From NCBI GenBank assembly GCA_036504975.1, contig DASXUF010000020.1, positions 1-34,770 on the forward strand: a stretch of 34,770 nucleotides of DNA. The letters are read 5' to 3'. Position numbers and translations under genes: made by a program. Below the pieces are notes generated by a model. The model did not search any database. It saw only the letters and a list, made by a program, of their open reading frames with translations, and had not been told where the DNA came from. Each line of letters begins with the position of its first letter. Position 1 is the first letter of the stretch. Below, piece by piece: positions 23,753 to 30,943 of the stretch. This stretch comes from Candidatus Binatia bacterium (GTDB lineage: Bacteria; Desulfobacterota; Binatia; UBA9968).

Positions 23753-24556
23753 ATGAGCATCCGCCTCACACCTGAGCAGATCGAACGCTACAGCCGCCAG
23801 ATCATGATCCCCGATCTCGGCGGCAAGGGACAAATCCGCCTCAGGCAAGGAAAAGTTCTCATCGTCGGCGCCGGCGGCCTCGGATGCCCGGCGGCGTTCT
23901 ATCTCGCCGCGGCGGGAGTCGGTGCGCTCGGCCTCGTGGACAGCGACCGCGTCGAGTTATCCAATTTGCAGCGGCAAATTCTCCACGCCACGCCGGACAT
24001 TGGCCGCGAGAAAGTGGAGTCGGCCAAAGAAAAGCTCGGCCGGCTGAATCCCGACGTGGAAATCCAAACCTACGCGCTCCGGCTCGACGCAGACAACGCT
24101 GCGGAGATTTTCGCCGCCTACGATTTCATCGTCGACGGCAGCGACAACTTCGCCACCAAGTTTCTGGTCAACGACGCGGCCGTGGACCTCGGCAAGCCGT
24201 TCTCCCATGCCGGGATCGTGCGCTTCCAGGGCCAGACGATGACGGTCATCCCCGGCAAGAGCGCCTGCTATCGCTGCCTGTTCCAAGAGCCGCCCGAGCC
24301 GGGAGAAATCATGAACTGCCAGCAGGCGGGAATTCTCGGCGCTATCGCCGGGACCATCGGCTCGATCCAGGCGACCGAAGCGATCAAATATTTATCGGGA
24401 ATGGAAGAAGAGCTGCTCGTCGATCGAATGCTCACTTACGACGCCAAGAAGATAAATTTCCGGACGATCGACGTGCGGAAAAACGCCGCGTGCGGGGCGT
24501 GCGGTGAAAAAGCAGAGAGGAGAAGTCATGAGTTACGTCAAAGGACTGAAATGTAG
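23753..24556 (+). CDS. E1-like adenylyltransferase (ThiF/MoeB/HesA family)
   Basis: A 267-residue protein that activates the C-terminal Gly-Gly of a ubiquitin-like sulfur carrier with ATP. It has the Gly-Ala-Gly-Gly-Leu-Gly nucleotide loop (39-44), Asp-Arg-Val-Glu-Leu-Ser-Asn-Leu-Gln-Arg-Gln (65-75), Asp-Gly-Ser-Asp-Asn (128-132), zinc pairs Cys172/Cys175 and Cys247/Cys250, and a conserved-position Cys189. There is no C-terminal rhodanese domain, so another protein must supply sulfur. It is first after the SAM riboswitch and overlaps threonine synthase by 29 bases. The natural partner is the sulfur carrier at 27482-27757. A role in cysteine or homocysteine sulfur transfer fits better than molybdopterin or thiamine synthesis, as none of those genes are nearby. 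No clear ribosome binding site. Confidence 0.9.
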   Translation: MSIRLTPEQIERYSRQIMIPDLGGKGQIRLRQGKVLIVGAGGLGCPAAFYLAAAGVGALGLVDSDRVELSNLQRQILHATPDIGREKVESAKEKLGRLNPDVEIQTYALRLDADNAAEIFAAYDFIVDGSDNFATKFLVNDAAVDLGKPFSHAGIVRFQGQTMTVIPGKSACYRCLFQEPPEPGEIMNCQQAGILGAIAGTIGSIQATEAIKYLSGMEEELLVDRMLTYDAKKINFRTIDVRKNAACGACGEKAERRSHELRQRTEM

Positions 24557-25796
24557 GGAGTGCGGCCAGGATTATCCCAAAGAGCCGCTCCACGTCTGCG
24601 AGACCTGCTTCGGCCCGCTCGAAGTGGTCTACGACTACGACGGCATCACCAAGGCGCTGAGCCGGGAAAAGATCGCGGCGCGGGCGAAAAACCTCTGGCG
24701 CTATCGCGAGCTTTTGCCGATCGACGGCGAGCCGCAGGCGGGCCTCTATTCCGGCTTCACGCCGCTGGTCCGCGCCCATAGACTGGGCGAAGTCCTCGGC
24801 GTCAAAGAGCTCTACATCAAAGACGACTCGGTGAATCATCCGACTTTTTCTTACAAGGACCGCGTCGTCTCCGTCGCGATCTCCAAGGCGATCGAGTTCG
24901 GCTTCGAGACCGTCTCCTGCGCTTCGACCGGGAATCTTGCCAACTCCGTCGCCGCGCACGCGGCCAAAGCCGGCCTCAACTGCTACGTCTTTATCCCCGA
25001 CGGTCTAGAGCAGGGAAAGATCATCGGCTCGGCGATTTACGGGCCGAAAACAGTGGCGATCAAGGGAAATTACGACGACGTCAACCGGCTCTGCAGCGAG
25101 ATCGCCGACAAATACGGCTGGGCATTCGTGAACGTGAATTTACGGCCCTACTATGCCGAAGGCGCGAAGACCCACGGCTTTGAGATCGCGGAGCAGCTCG
25201 GCTGGAAACTGCCGAAGCATATCGTCGTCGCCTCCGCCGGCGGCACCATCCTTCCCAAGATCGCCAAGGCATTTAAGGAGCTGAAGCACGTCGGCCTGAT
25301 CGAAGACGACGCATGCAAGATCTACGCGGCTCAGGCGACCGGCTGCGCGCCGATGATCCAGGCGCTGAAGCGCGGCACGGATCTCATCAGTCCGGTGAAG
25401 CCCAACACCATCGCCAGCTCTATCGCCATAGGAAATCCGGCCGACGGTTACTACGTGCTCCAGGCGGTGCGCGAATCAGGAGGCGGGGGCGAGAGCGTGA
25501 CCGACGAGGAAATTCTCGACGCCATCAAGCTTCTCGCCCGCACCGAAGGGATTTTCACGGAGCCTGCGGGAGGAACCGAGGTCGCCGTCGCCAAGAAGCT
25601 GATCCAGCAAGGCAAGATCCCGCGCGACGAGTCGATCGTCATCAGCATCACCGGCAACGGCTACAAAACCCTCGAAGTCGTCGCGGCGAGCGTGGAAAAA
25701 CCCTTCAAGATCAATGCTACCCTGGAGAATTTCGACGATCTCTATTCGCAGCTCACGCAGCCGGCTCAAGGAAAAATCGCGGCGGGAGAAGGGTAA
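24528..25796 (+). CDS. thrC: Threonine synthase homologue (PLP enzyme)
   Basis: A 422-residue fold-type II PLP enzyme. The N-terminal zinc-ribbon-like Cys9/Cys12/Cys24/Cys27 precedes the Ser-Gly-Phe-Thr-Pro-Leu segment. The PLP lysine is Lys110 in Ser-Tyr-Lys-Asp-Arg, and the phosphate-binding loop includes Ser-Thr-Gly-Asn-Leu-Ala. Later come Ala-Gly-Gly-Thr and Glu-Pro-Ala-Gly-Gly. These match threonine synthase, which converts O-phosphohomoserine to threonine. I chose ATG at 24528 (GAGGAG upstream) over 24504. Regulation by a SAM riboswitch is unusual for threonine synthesis, since O-phosphohomoserine is a branch point toward methionine. The enzyme could be a homologue that makes homocysteine with protein-bound sulfur. 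That is a hypothesis; threonine synthase is the safe call. Confidence 0.88.
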   Translation: MSYVKGLKCRECGQDYPKEPLHVCETCFGPLEVVYDYDGITKALSREKIAARAKNLWRYRELLPIDGEPQAGLYSGFTPLVRAHRLGEVLGVKELYIKDDSVNHPTFSYKDRVVSVAISKAIEFGFETVSCASTGNLANSVAAHAAKAGLNCYVFIPDGLEQGKIIGSAIYGPKTVAIKGNYDDVNRLCSEIADKYGWAFVNVNLRPYYAEGAKTHGFEIAEQLGWKLPKHIVVASAGGTILPKIAKAFKELKHVGLIEDDACKIYAAQATGCAPMIQALKRGTDLISPVKPNTIASSIAIGNPADGYYVLQAVRESGGGGESVTDEEILDAIKLLARTEGIFTEPAGGTEVAVAKKLIQQGKIPRDESIVISITGNGYKTLEVVAASVEKPFKINATLENFDDLYSQLTQPAQGKIAAGEG

Positions 25797-25825
25797 GTTT
25801 TTCTCTCACGACTTTTTGGCTATGG

Positions 25826-27235
25826 TCAGGGGTCGATTTTTATCGTAAACCTGCGCTTCACTGAGGCGTTAAGCTGATCCTTTATATTGACAGTGAAGCT
25901 CCGCCCCAGAAGAGCCGGGGACACGGGCGTTCCAATTAAATTGCCGGTCGCGGAGTCGAAGTTGAGTCCCGGCGGAAATTTTCCTTTGATGAAGATCCAT
26001 GTGTAAGGCGCAGCGCCTCCCGTTACCAAGGGCGTGCTGTATGCCGCGCCGACTTGACCGTTAGGAAGCTTTTCCGCGGCTTGGCTAAGGCATCCCCTCA
26101 GACGGCAGAGAAGAGATATCTTGTCCTTCCAAACCGTCCTCCAATCACCTTTCAGAATCCCGCCCGTATCCCCGCTGTTAGGGTTCCAGTCCCAATAGAA
26201 GAAGTTCGTCAGCCCCTTCTGGTATAGATAGGCGACAAAGGCATCCTGCCAGGCTCTATCCTCCGGAAGGCCCCCATGCCCATACCTGCCGCCAAACTCT
26301 CCAACGACCACCGTGTACTTTGGAACTAGAGAAGTGAGAAATCCGAAATGGGCGTCCCAGATGTCGGACATATTCTGTGGGAAATTCGGGTCGAAAAAGT
26401 AGGATTCAGGGAAAACATCCGGGCCGTAGACATGCGGGCTCAATACTAGCTTGTCAGCCTGGATAGCAGGAGGGAAACACGCCATCGGCTCAAAATTTCC
26501 GCCCCACCAGTGACTTATATTCCCGCTACAGATTGGATTTTGTTCTATGCCTTCCACAAAGATCAGCAGGTTCGAGTTAGCGGCGAGGACCGCGGCGGCG
26601 GCCGCCTCCGCCGCGAGCTTCCAATCGGTGGCTGCGACACCCGTGCCCCAAGTCGCCGCCCCATGCGGCTCGTTTTTGATATCGATGCCGACAAAGTGAG
26701 GCAAATGCTTGTAGCGGTCGGCCAGGAACACGAGGTCAGCGATCCATTCTTGCTCGGTATAATTCGCTGTATACCAGAGTTCGGATATGGGGGGATTGCC
26801 ATTGCATTCCGACCTGTGGTGGTCGAGAAGAATGTAGAGTCCCTGCTGGTCCAACTCGGTAAGTACCTTATCCAGAATCTGCAACGACTTGAGTCCCTTA
26901 AGATCCGGGTTCCGAGAAAAGTCGATACTCGAGGGTTTCACATTTTTTAGTGTGTCAGGGCAAAAAGGCACTCTTACCGCGTTGAAGTGCTGTTTGACCT
27001 GAAGGATCATCTTCTGCCAATTGCGCGCCCACAGGCCATGAACTACATGATCGCCGGTCTCGAAACCGAACCAAGCCACCCCGTGGAGCTGAATTTCCAC
27101 GTCATTATCGTCGTAGATGCGCCCGTTTTGGGTATAATAGCTCCAGGCGGGATCAGAAAAGACACAGATCAAACAGGCCAGAAGCAAACCTGCCGTCTTT
27201 GCATGAAGATTTTCCCGGGTCGCTCGTGATTTCAT
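25826..27235 (-). CDS. Secreted GH5-like cellulase with Ig-like tail
   Basis: A 469-residue exported glycoside hydrolase. A signal peptide ends near residue 32. The (beta/alpha)8 domain (about 35-385) has the acid/base Glu189 in Lys-Asn-Glu-Pro and the nucleophile Glu313 in Val-Gly-Glu-Phe-Gly-Gly, plus conserved Leu-Asp-His-His and Ser-Pro-His-Val-Tyr segments, as in family 5 endoglucanases. The C-terminus (about 395-469) looks like a putative Ig/cadherin-like domain. It lies on the strand opposite its neighbours, between two halves of a sulfur gene set, and its DNA looks less GC-rich than theirs. Both suggest insertion by transfer. ATG at 27235 was chosen; the frame extends 12 codons upstream. 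Confidence 0.87.
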   Translation of the reverse strand: MKSRATRENLHAKTAGLLLACLICVFSDPAWSYYTQNGRIYDDNDVEIQLHGVAWFGFETGDHVVHGLWARNWQKMILQVKQHFNAVRVPFCPDTLKNVKPSSIDFSRNPDLKGLKSLQILDKVLTELDQQGLYILLDHHRSECNGNPPISELWYTANYTEQEWIADLVFLADRYKHLPHFVGIDIKNEPHGAATWGTGVAATDWKLAAEAAAAAVLAANSNLLIFVEGIEQNPICSGNISHWWGGNFEPMACFPPAIQADKLVLSPHVYGPDVFPESYFFDPNFPQNMSDIWDAHFGFLTSLVPKYTVVVGEFGGRYGHGGLPEDRAWQDAFVAYLYQKGLTNFFYWDWNPNSGDTGGILKGDWRTVWKDKISLLCRLRGCLSQAAEKLPNGQVGAAYSTPLVTGGAAPYTWIFIKGKFPPGLNFDSATGNLIGTPVSPALLGRSFTVNIKDQLNASVKRRFTIKIDP

Positions 27236-27371
27236 AAACGATGCATTTCTATCGCCTGTCACCTGTGACACAGAGCAGGATGATATAAGCTCCTAGAAAT
27301 AGCATCGACTTTAAACTAGGTCAATTGAGCGAGTGCGCGGGGTTTGCGTCGTATAGGCGCGCTCGCCGCGG

Positions 27372-27400
27372 TTGCAAGGCTCGACCGAAAAGTCTATAAA
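27372..27400 (+). promoter_or_regulatory. Candidate promoter for the sulfur carrier-cysteine synthase unit
   Basis: TTGCAA (27372-27377), a 17-base spacer and TATAAA (27395-27400) give a near-consensus housekeeping promoter. It lies about 80 bases upstream of the sulfur carrier gene. No SAM aptamer is visible between it and the gene. The 100 bases on its left also contain a GC-rich imperfect hairpin around a GCGAG/CTCGC pair. Confidence 0.6.
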
Positions 27401-27481
27401 AAGTTTCGATTCAACTCGACAAGACCGGGCGAGCGAACTATTGTAAAATAGGAATATAGAACGGATAAGGGAGGTCGGTCT

Positions 27482-27757
27482 ATGAGTGTCCGTGTCCGCG
27501 TGCCCACTCCGCTGCGCAAATTCACCGACGGCGCCGATGAGGTCGCCGCCCAAGGCCCCAACGTGCGCGCCCTGGTGGATGACCTGGAACAAAAATATCC
27601 CGGGATCAAAGAACGCATCTGCGACGAGACTGGAAAAATCCGCAGGTTCGTGAACGTTTATGTCAACGGGGACGACATCCGGTTTCTTCAGAACTTGGAA
27701 ACCTCCCTCAAGGAGGGAGACAACATCTCGATCGTGCCCGCCATTGCAGGGGGATGA
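27482..27757 (+). CDS. MoaD/ThiS-family sulfur carrier protein
   Basis: A 91-residue ubiquitin-fold protein ending exactly in Gly-Gly (90-91), the hallmark of sulfur carriers that are adenylated and converted to a thiocarboxylate. The body has the MoaD-like Pro-Thr-Pro-Leu-Arg start, Val-Arg-Ala-Leu-Val-Asp-Asp-Leu and Val-Asn-Val-Tyr-Val-Asn-Gly-Asp-Asp-Ile segments. A GGGAGG site is just upstream. Its stop overlaps the cysteine synthase start as ATGA. It most resembles carriers of the CysO type, which pass sulfur to a cysteine synthase. The E1-like protein at 23753 is the likely activator. No Mec/JAMM peptidase, which frees the product in Mycobacterium, is in the window. Confidence 0.88.
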   Translation: MSVRVRVPTPLRKFTDGADEVAAQGPNVRALVDDLEQKYPGIKERICDETGKIRRFVNVYVNGDDIRFLQNLETSLKEGDNISIVPAIAGG

Positions 27758-28779
27758 AATCTCCTGGATCTGCTTTTATGGCCAATCCGACCGCCATACG
27801 ATCGATCGCCGCCGAAAGATTCAGAGAGCCGAAAAAAATAGAGTCGGTTCTCGATCTCATCGGCGATACTCCGCTGCTGGAAATCCGCAGGATCGCGGAA
27901 GGAATCTCGTCCGGGGTAAAGATCTTCGCCAAGCTCGAAGGCATGAATCCCGGCGGCTCGGTCAAAGACCGTCCCGCTTTGAAGATGATTCAGGAGGGAA
28001 TCAAGTCGGGAAAACTCGCGCCGGGAAAAACCATCATCGACTCGACTTCCGGCAACACCGGAATCGCTCTGGCCATGATCGGCCGCATTCTCGGCTATCC
28101 GGTGGAGCTGGTGATGCCCGCCAACGTCAGCGCGGAGCGAAAACGGATCATCCACGCCTACGGCGCCAAAGTGACCTACAGCGACCCGCTCGAAGGCTCA
28201 GACGGCGCGATCCGCCTCTGTCGCAAGGTCTTGGAGGAGAACCCCGCCAAATATTTTAAACCGGATCAGTACTTCAATCCGATGAATTCACAGGCCCACT
28301 ACGATACTACCGGGCCGGAAATTTATCGCCAGACGGACGGGCGGATCACACATTTCATCGCTGGCATCGGCACCGGCGGGACGATTATGGGGACGGGCCA
28401 CTATCTAAAAGAAAAAAACCCGAAGATCCGCGTCATCGCCGTCGAGCCCGACGATGCCCTGCACGGCCTGGAAGGACTCAAGCACATGGCGACCTCGATC
28501 GTTCCCGGAATTTATCACGAAGAAGAGCTGGACGAAAAATATCCCGCCTCCACCGAAGACGCTTACGCCATGGTCTATCGCCTCAGCCAGGAAGAGGGCG
28601 TCCTCGTAGGGCAATCTTCCGGCGCCGCCATGCACGCAACAATGCAAATCGCCCGCAAACTCAGGTCCGGGGTTCTAGTGACGATCTTTCCGGACTTCGG
28701 CGACAAATATTTAACGACGAACTTGTGGGTGGGTTGGCGCGATCGAATGGCGGTCGGAAATCTCAAGTTTTCAATCTGA
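27754..28779 (+). CDS. Cysteine synthase family protein (CysK/CysM)
   Basis: A 341-residue fold-type II PLP enzyme. PLP lysine is Lys71 in Gly-Gly-Ser-Val-Lys-Asp-Arg; the substrate loop is Thr-Ser-Gly-Asn-Thr-Gly (98-103); the phosphate loop is Gly-Thr-Gly-Gly-Thr (206-210). It makes cysteine from O-acetylserine or O-phosphoserine and a sulfur donor. Coupling to the sulfur carrier by an ATGA overlap suggests a protein thiocarboxylate is the donor, as for CysM with CysO in mycobacteria. An ATG at 27778 is an alternative start with a poorer site. A 20-30 residue N-terminal extension precedes the usual start of the domain. Confidence 0.9.
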   Translation: MKSPGSAFMANPTAIRSIAAERFREPKKIESVLDLIGDTPLLEIRRIAEGISSGVKIFAKLEGMNPGGSVKDRPALKMIQEGIKSGKLAPGKTIIDSTSGNTGIALAMIGRILGYPVELVMPANVSAERKRIIHAYGAKVTYSDPLEGSDGAIRLCRKVLEENPAKYFKPDQYFNPMNSQAHYDTTGPEIYRQTDGRITHFIAGIGTGGTIMGTGHYLKEKNPKIRVIAVEPDDALHGLEGLKHMATSIVPGIYHEEELDEKYPASTEDAYAMVYRLSQEEGVLVGQSSGAAMHATMQIARKLRSGVLVTIFPDFGDKYLTTNLWVGWRDRMAVGNLKFSI

Positions 28780-28789
28780 GGCCGAGAAA

Positions 28790-29047
28790 ATGAAAGGCCA
28801 AAGAGAGAAGGTTTGCGAGCGCGTTTATCTGACCTTCCCAAAAGATCTGGTCAAAGAGCCGATCGTCTGCTGGCTGGCAAAAAAATTCGACATTACTTTC
28901 AACATCCGCGGATCGACCGTGACGGCGGAGATGGGTCTCGTGGCTCTGGAGATCGACGGCGAGCGCGCCGAAGTGGACAAGTCGATCAAGTGGCTCAAGG
29001 ACAAAGGCGTCATCGTCGAGCCGATCGAAAAGAACGTGATAGAATAG
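28790..29047 (+). CDS. Stand-alone NIL-domain protein
   Basis: An 85-residue ferredoxin-like-fold protein with Leu-Thr-Phe-Pro-Lys and Leu-Val-Lys-Glu-Pro-Ile near the start. This is the NIL domain, known as the methionine-sensing C-terminal domain of MetN and also as part of proteins linked to homocysteine synthesis in anaerobes. Ten bases after the cysteine synthase stop and with a GAGG upstream site, it belongs to the same unit. It may bind methionine or a sulfur intermediate to control or assist the PLP enzyme. The region after it (29048-29251) shows no gene, RNA or terminator. Confidence 0.82.
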   Translation: MKGQREKVCERVYLTFPKDLVKEPIVCWLAKKFDITFNIRGSTVTAEMGLVALEIDGERAEVDKSIKWLKDKGVIVEPIEKNVIE

Positions 29048-29251
29048 CGGCCGGCCAATAAACCTCGCCTAACTTCGTTTCTTGCCCGCCCGGGGGTTTC
29101 TCGAAGGGCCGATGCGTTGGACGAGGAGCCTCAAGCGTACTTCAGAAGCTTTATTTAGAATTTTCGTGCCGCGTAACACCGAACGTATCGCATCGGCTCG
29201 GAGAGGAACTCGCGGGCGGGTGGTTGGCAGTAGGTCTTTATGGCCCTCCGG

Positions 29252-29725
29252 CTACTGGGTTTGGGCGGAGATGGAGAGGATAAGAATCCCGCCTTCGTGC
29301 GCCGGTCCGCCCAGGAGAAAATTGCCGCGGTTGGGGAATCTTACGGTCGTATCGACGATCGGCTTTTCTTTTTCCAGCAGTCGCACCTTGAGCGACACCC
29401 GGTTGTTGCGAAATTCCTGCGGCGCGACGATCAGCGTACGCCCGCCGGCAATCTCGAAAACGGTGTTGGCCTCCCAGGACGCCTTTTGCGATTCTTCCCG
29501 GATCAGGCGGTAGCAGCGGTATTTGATCACCTCGAGCTGCTGCTTCATCTTGGTGAGCTGACCGTCCAGGCAATCCGCCTGGTTCGTGGCCAGTATGGTG
29601 CCGATCTTCAGCTGAACTTCCTGCGGGTTTTTCTCGGCCTCGGCGGCGCCGAGAGGCGCGGCCGCAAGAAACGCCCAGAGGCTAGAAAGCAGTGTCGCCT
29701 GAAGCAGATTCCGTGGGAGTTTCAT
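29252..29725 (-). CDS. Secreted protein of the ECF sigma operon
   Basis: A 157-residue protein with a signal peptide (about residues 6-28, Ala-Ala-Ala/Leu-Gly-Ala-Ala end). The mature part has a heptad-like stretch with Cys in Asp-Cys-Leu and Tyr-Arg-Cys-Tyr, then a beta-rich C-terminal half ending in Leu-Leu-Gly-Gly-Pro-Ala-His-Glu-Gly-Gly. I know no family for it. The start, with AGGAAAG upstream, overlaps the anti-sigma gene by 44 bases, so it is third in the sigma/anti-sigma operon and may be an envelope-stress effector or sensor. The N-terminal extra frame upstream of 29725 is within the anti-sigma gene. Confidence 0.65.
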   Translation of the reverse strand: MKLPRNLLQATLLSSLWAFLAAAPLGAAEAEKNPQEVQLKIGTILATNQADCLDGQLTKMKQQLEVIKYRCYRLIREESQKASWEANTVFEIAGGRTLIVAPQEFRNNRVSLKVRLLEKEKPIVDTTVRFPNRGNFLLGGPAHEGGILILSISAQTQ

Positions 29726-30221
29726 CTTCGCTTTCCTGATTCTCGAACAACCAGATAACCGTCGTCTTGGTCTTGGCCTCGCGCAAGAGCGCCACGTTGA
29801 ATCCGTGGCCGTCGATGGATTCGACGGACGCCATGTTGGTTTGACCGTTCCCGCGCCAACCGGGAAAGAATTGATCCAGCGATAAAACCGCCACGAGAAC
29901 CACGACCGTCGCCGAGACCGCCCACTTGAGCCGCGGCGTAAAAAATACAGCGCGGACCCAATCCATGGCCCGCGTAGACCATGATACGTCAGCGGCAATG
30001 CGTTGGCTGACGCCGGCCCAAAAAGTCTTGAAGTCGATTTGGGACGCATTCGTCTCCAGGAGCCGCTTCAGTGAGAAATCCAATCTCTCGAGCCGCCCCT
30101 TCTCGTCCGAGCACGAGGCGCACCCCTGCACGTGGAGCTGGATCTCTGCGGCCTGGGCCGCATCCAGCTCGCCGTCGAGCCATGCGCCCAGCGATTTCTT
30201 GATGGCTTCGCAGTCTCTCAT
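29682..30221 (-). CDS. Membrane anti-sigma factor with zinc-binding domain
   Basis: A 179-residue protein. The N-terminal zinc-finger (ZAS) has His30-x3-Cys34-x2-Cys37, with Cys4 as a possible fourth ligand. One membrane helix lies at about 99-116, and a periplasmic part with no known domain follows. This is the standard ECF anti-sigma layout, which holds the sigma factor at the membrane until signalled. Its ATG overlaps the sigma stop as TAATG, so the two are coupled. The periplasmic tail or the secreted protein encoded next could sense the signal; this is inference. Confidence 0.86.
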   Translation of the reverse strand: MRDCEAIKKSLGAWLDGELDAAQAAEIQLHVQGCASCSDEKGRLERLDFSLKRLLETNASQIDFKTFWAGVSQRIAADVSWSTRAMDWVRAVFFTPRLKWAVSATVVVLVAVLSLDQFFPGWRGNGQTNMASVESIDGHGFNVALLREAKTKTTVIWLFENQESEDETPTESASGDTAF

Positions 30222-30820
30222 TATAAATCCGTGCCCAATTTCTCTTGCAGCTTTTTGCGCGCGTAATGCAGGCGGCTCATGATCGTGCCCTCGGAGCATT
30301 CCATGATGCGTCCGATCTCCTTATAAGACAGCCCCTCGACGGCCCTCATTACAATGACGGCTTTGTGATCGGGAGTCAATTCGTTGATCGCGTGAAGAAG
30401 CTTTTCTCCGAGCCGCCGGTCGTTGATCTCGCGAAACGGATCACCGCTTGAAGTTTCCGCATCGACGACCACCTCGTCCATATTTTCCTTGAGATCCATC
30501 AGGCTGCGCTTCTGCCGCCGCTGGAAGTCGATGGCGAGGTTGACGGCGATCCGATAGACCCAGGTGTAGAAATTCGACCCTCCTTTGAAGCGTCTGATGT
30601 TTTTAAAAGCGCGATAAAAAGTCTCCTGGGCCACCTCCATGGCATCGTCCCGGTGATGCACCATCCCCAGGATGACCATGAACACGCGGCGATAATATTT
30701 GGCTGCGAGCTCCTCGTAAGCGGCGACTTCCCCTTTCTGGCATTTGCGGATGAGCTCCCACTCGGTGGTCTCCACACCCAGCCTTATCTCTTTGGACGTT
30801 GCAGACTGCGTTTTATTCAA
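30221..30820 (-). CDS. ECF RNA polymerase sigma factor (RpoE-like)
   Basis: An RpoE-type sigma factor of 184-199 residues. Region 2 carries Asp-Asp-Ala-Met-Glu-Val-Ala-Gln-Glu-Thr-Phe, and region 4 carries the helix-turn-helix Leu-Ser-Tyr-Lys-Glu-Ile-Gly-Arg-Ile-Met-Glu-Cys. The first codon is TTG at 30820, with GGAG about 11 bases upstream. A GTG at 30775 has a better-spaced AAGG and still precedes the domain, so it is a strong alternative. It heads a leftward operon with its anti-sigma factor and a secreted protein. Target promoters are not identified; the divergent gap 30821-30943 contains a candidate autoregulated site but nothing I can define. Confidence 0.9.
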   Translation of the reverse strand: MNKTQSATSKEIRLGVETTEWELIRKCQKGEVAAYEELAAKYYRRVFMVILGMVHHRDDAMEVAQETFYRAFKNIRRFKGGSNFYTWVYRIAVNLAIDFQRRQKRSLMDLKENMDEVVVDAETSSGDPFREINDRRLGEKLLHAINELTPDHKAVIVMRAVEGLSYKEIGRIMECSEGTIMSRLHYARKKLQEKLGTDL

Positions 30821-30943
30821 GTGAGTCCGAAGCTCCCCGTCACGTAAAAAAGGTTGAAATTTTTTCTAATTACCATAATATCAGGCTAAGTCCACCGTAG
30901 AAGCGCTTCTCCCCGAGCATGCGGCTCGCGCGCTAAGGACAAC

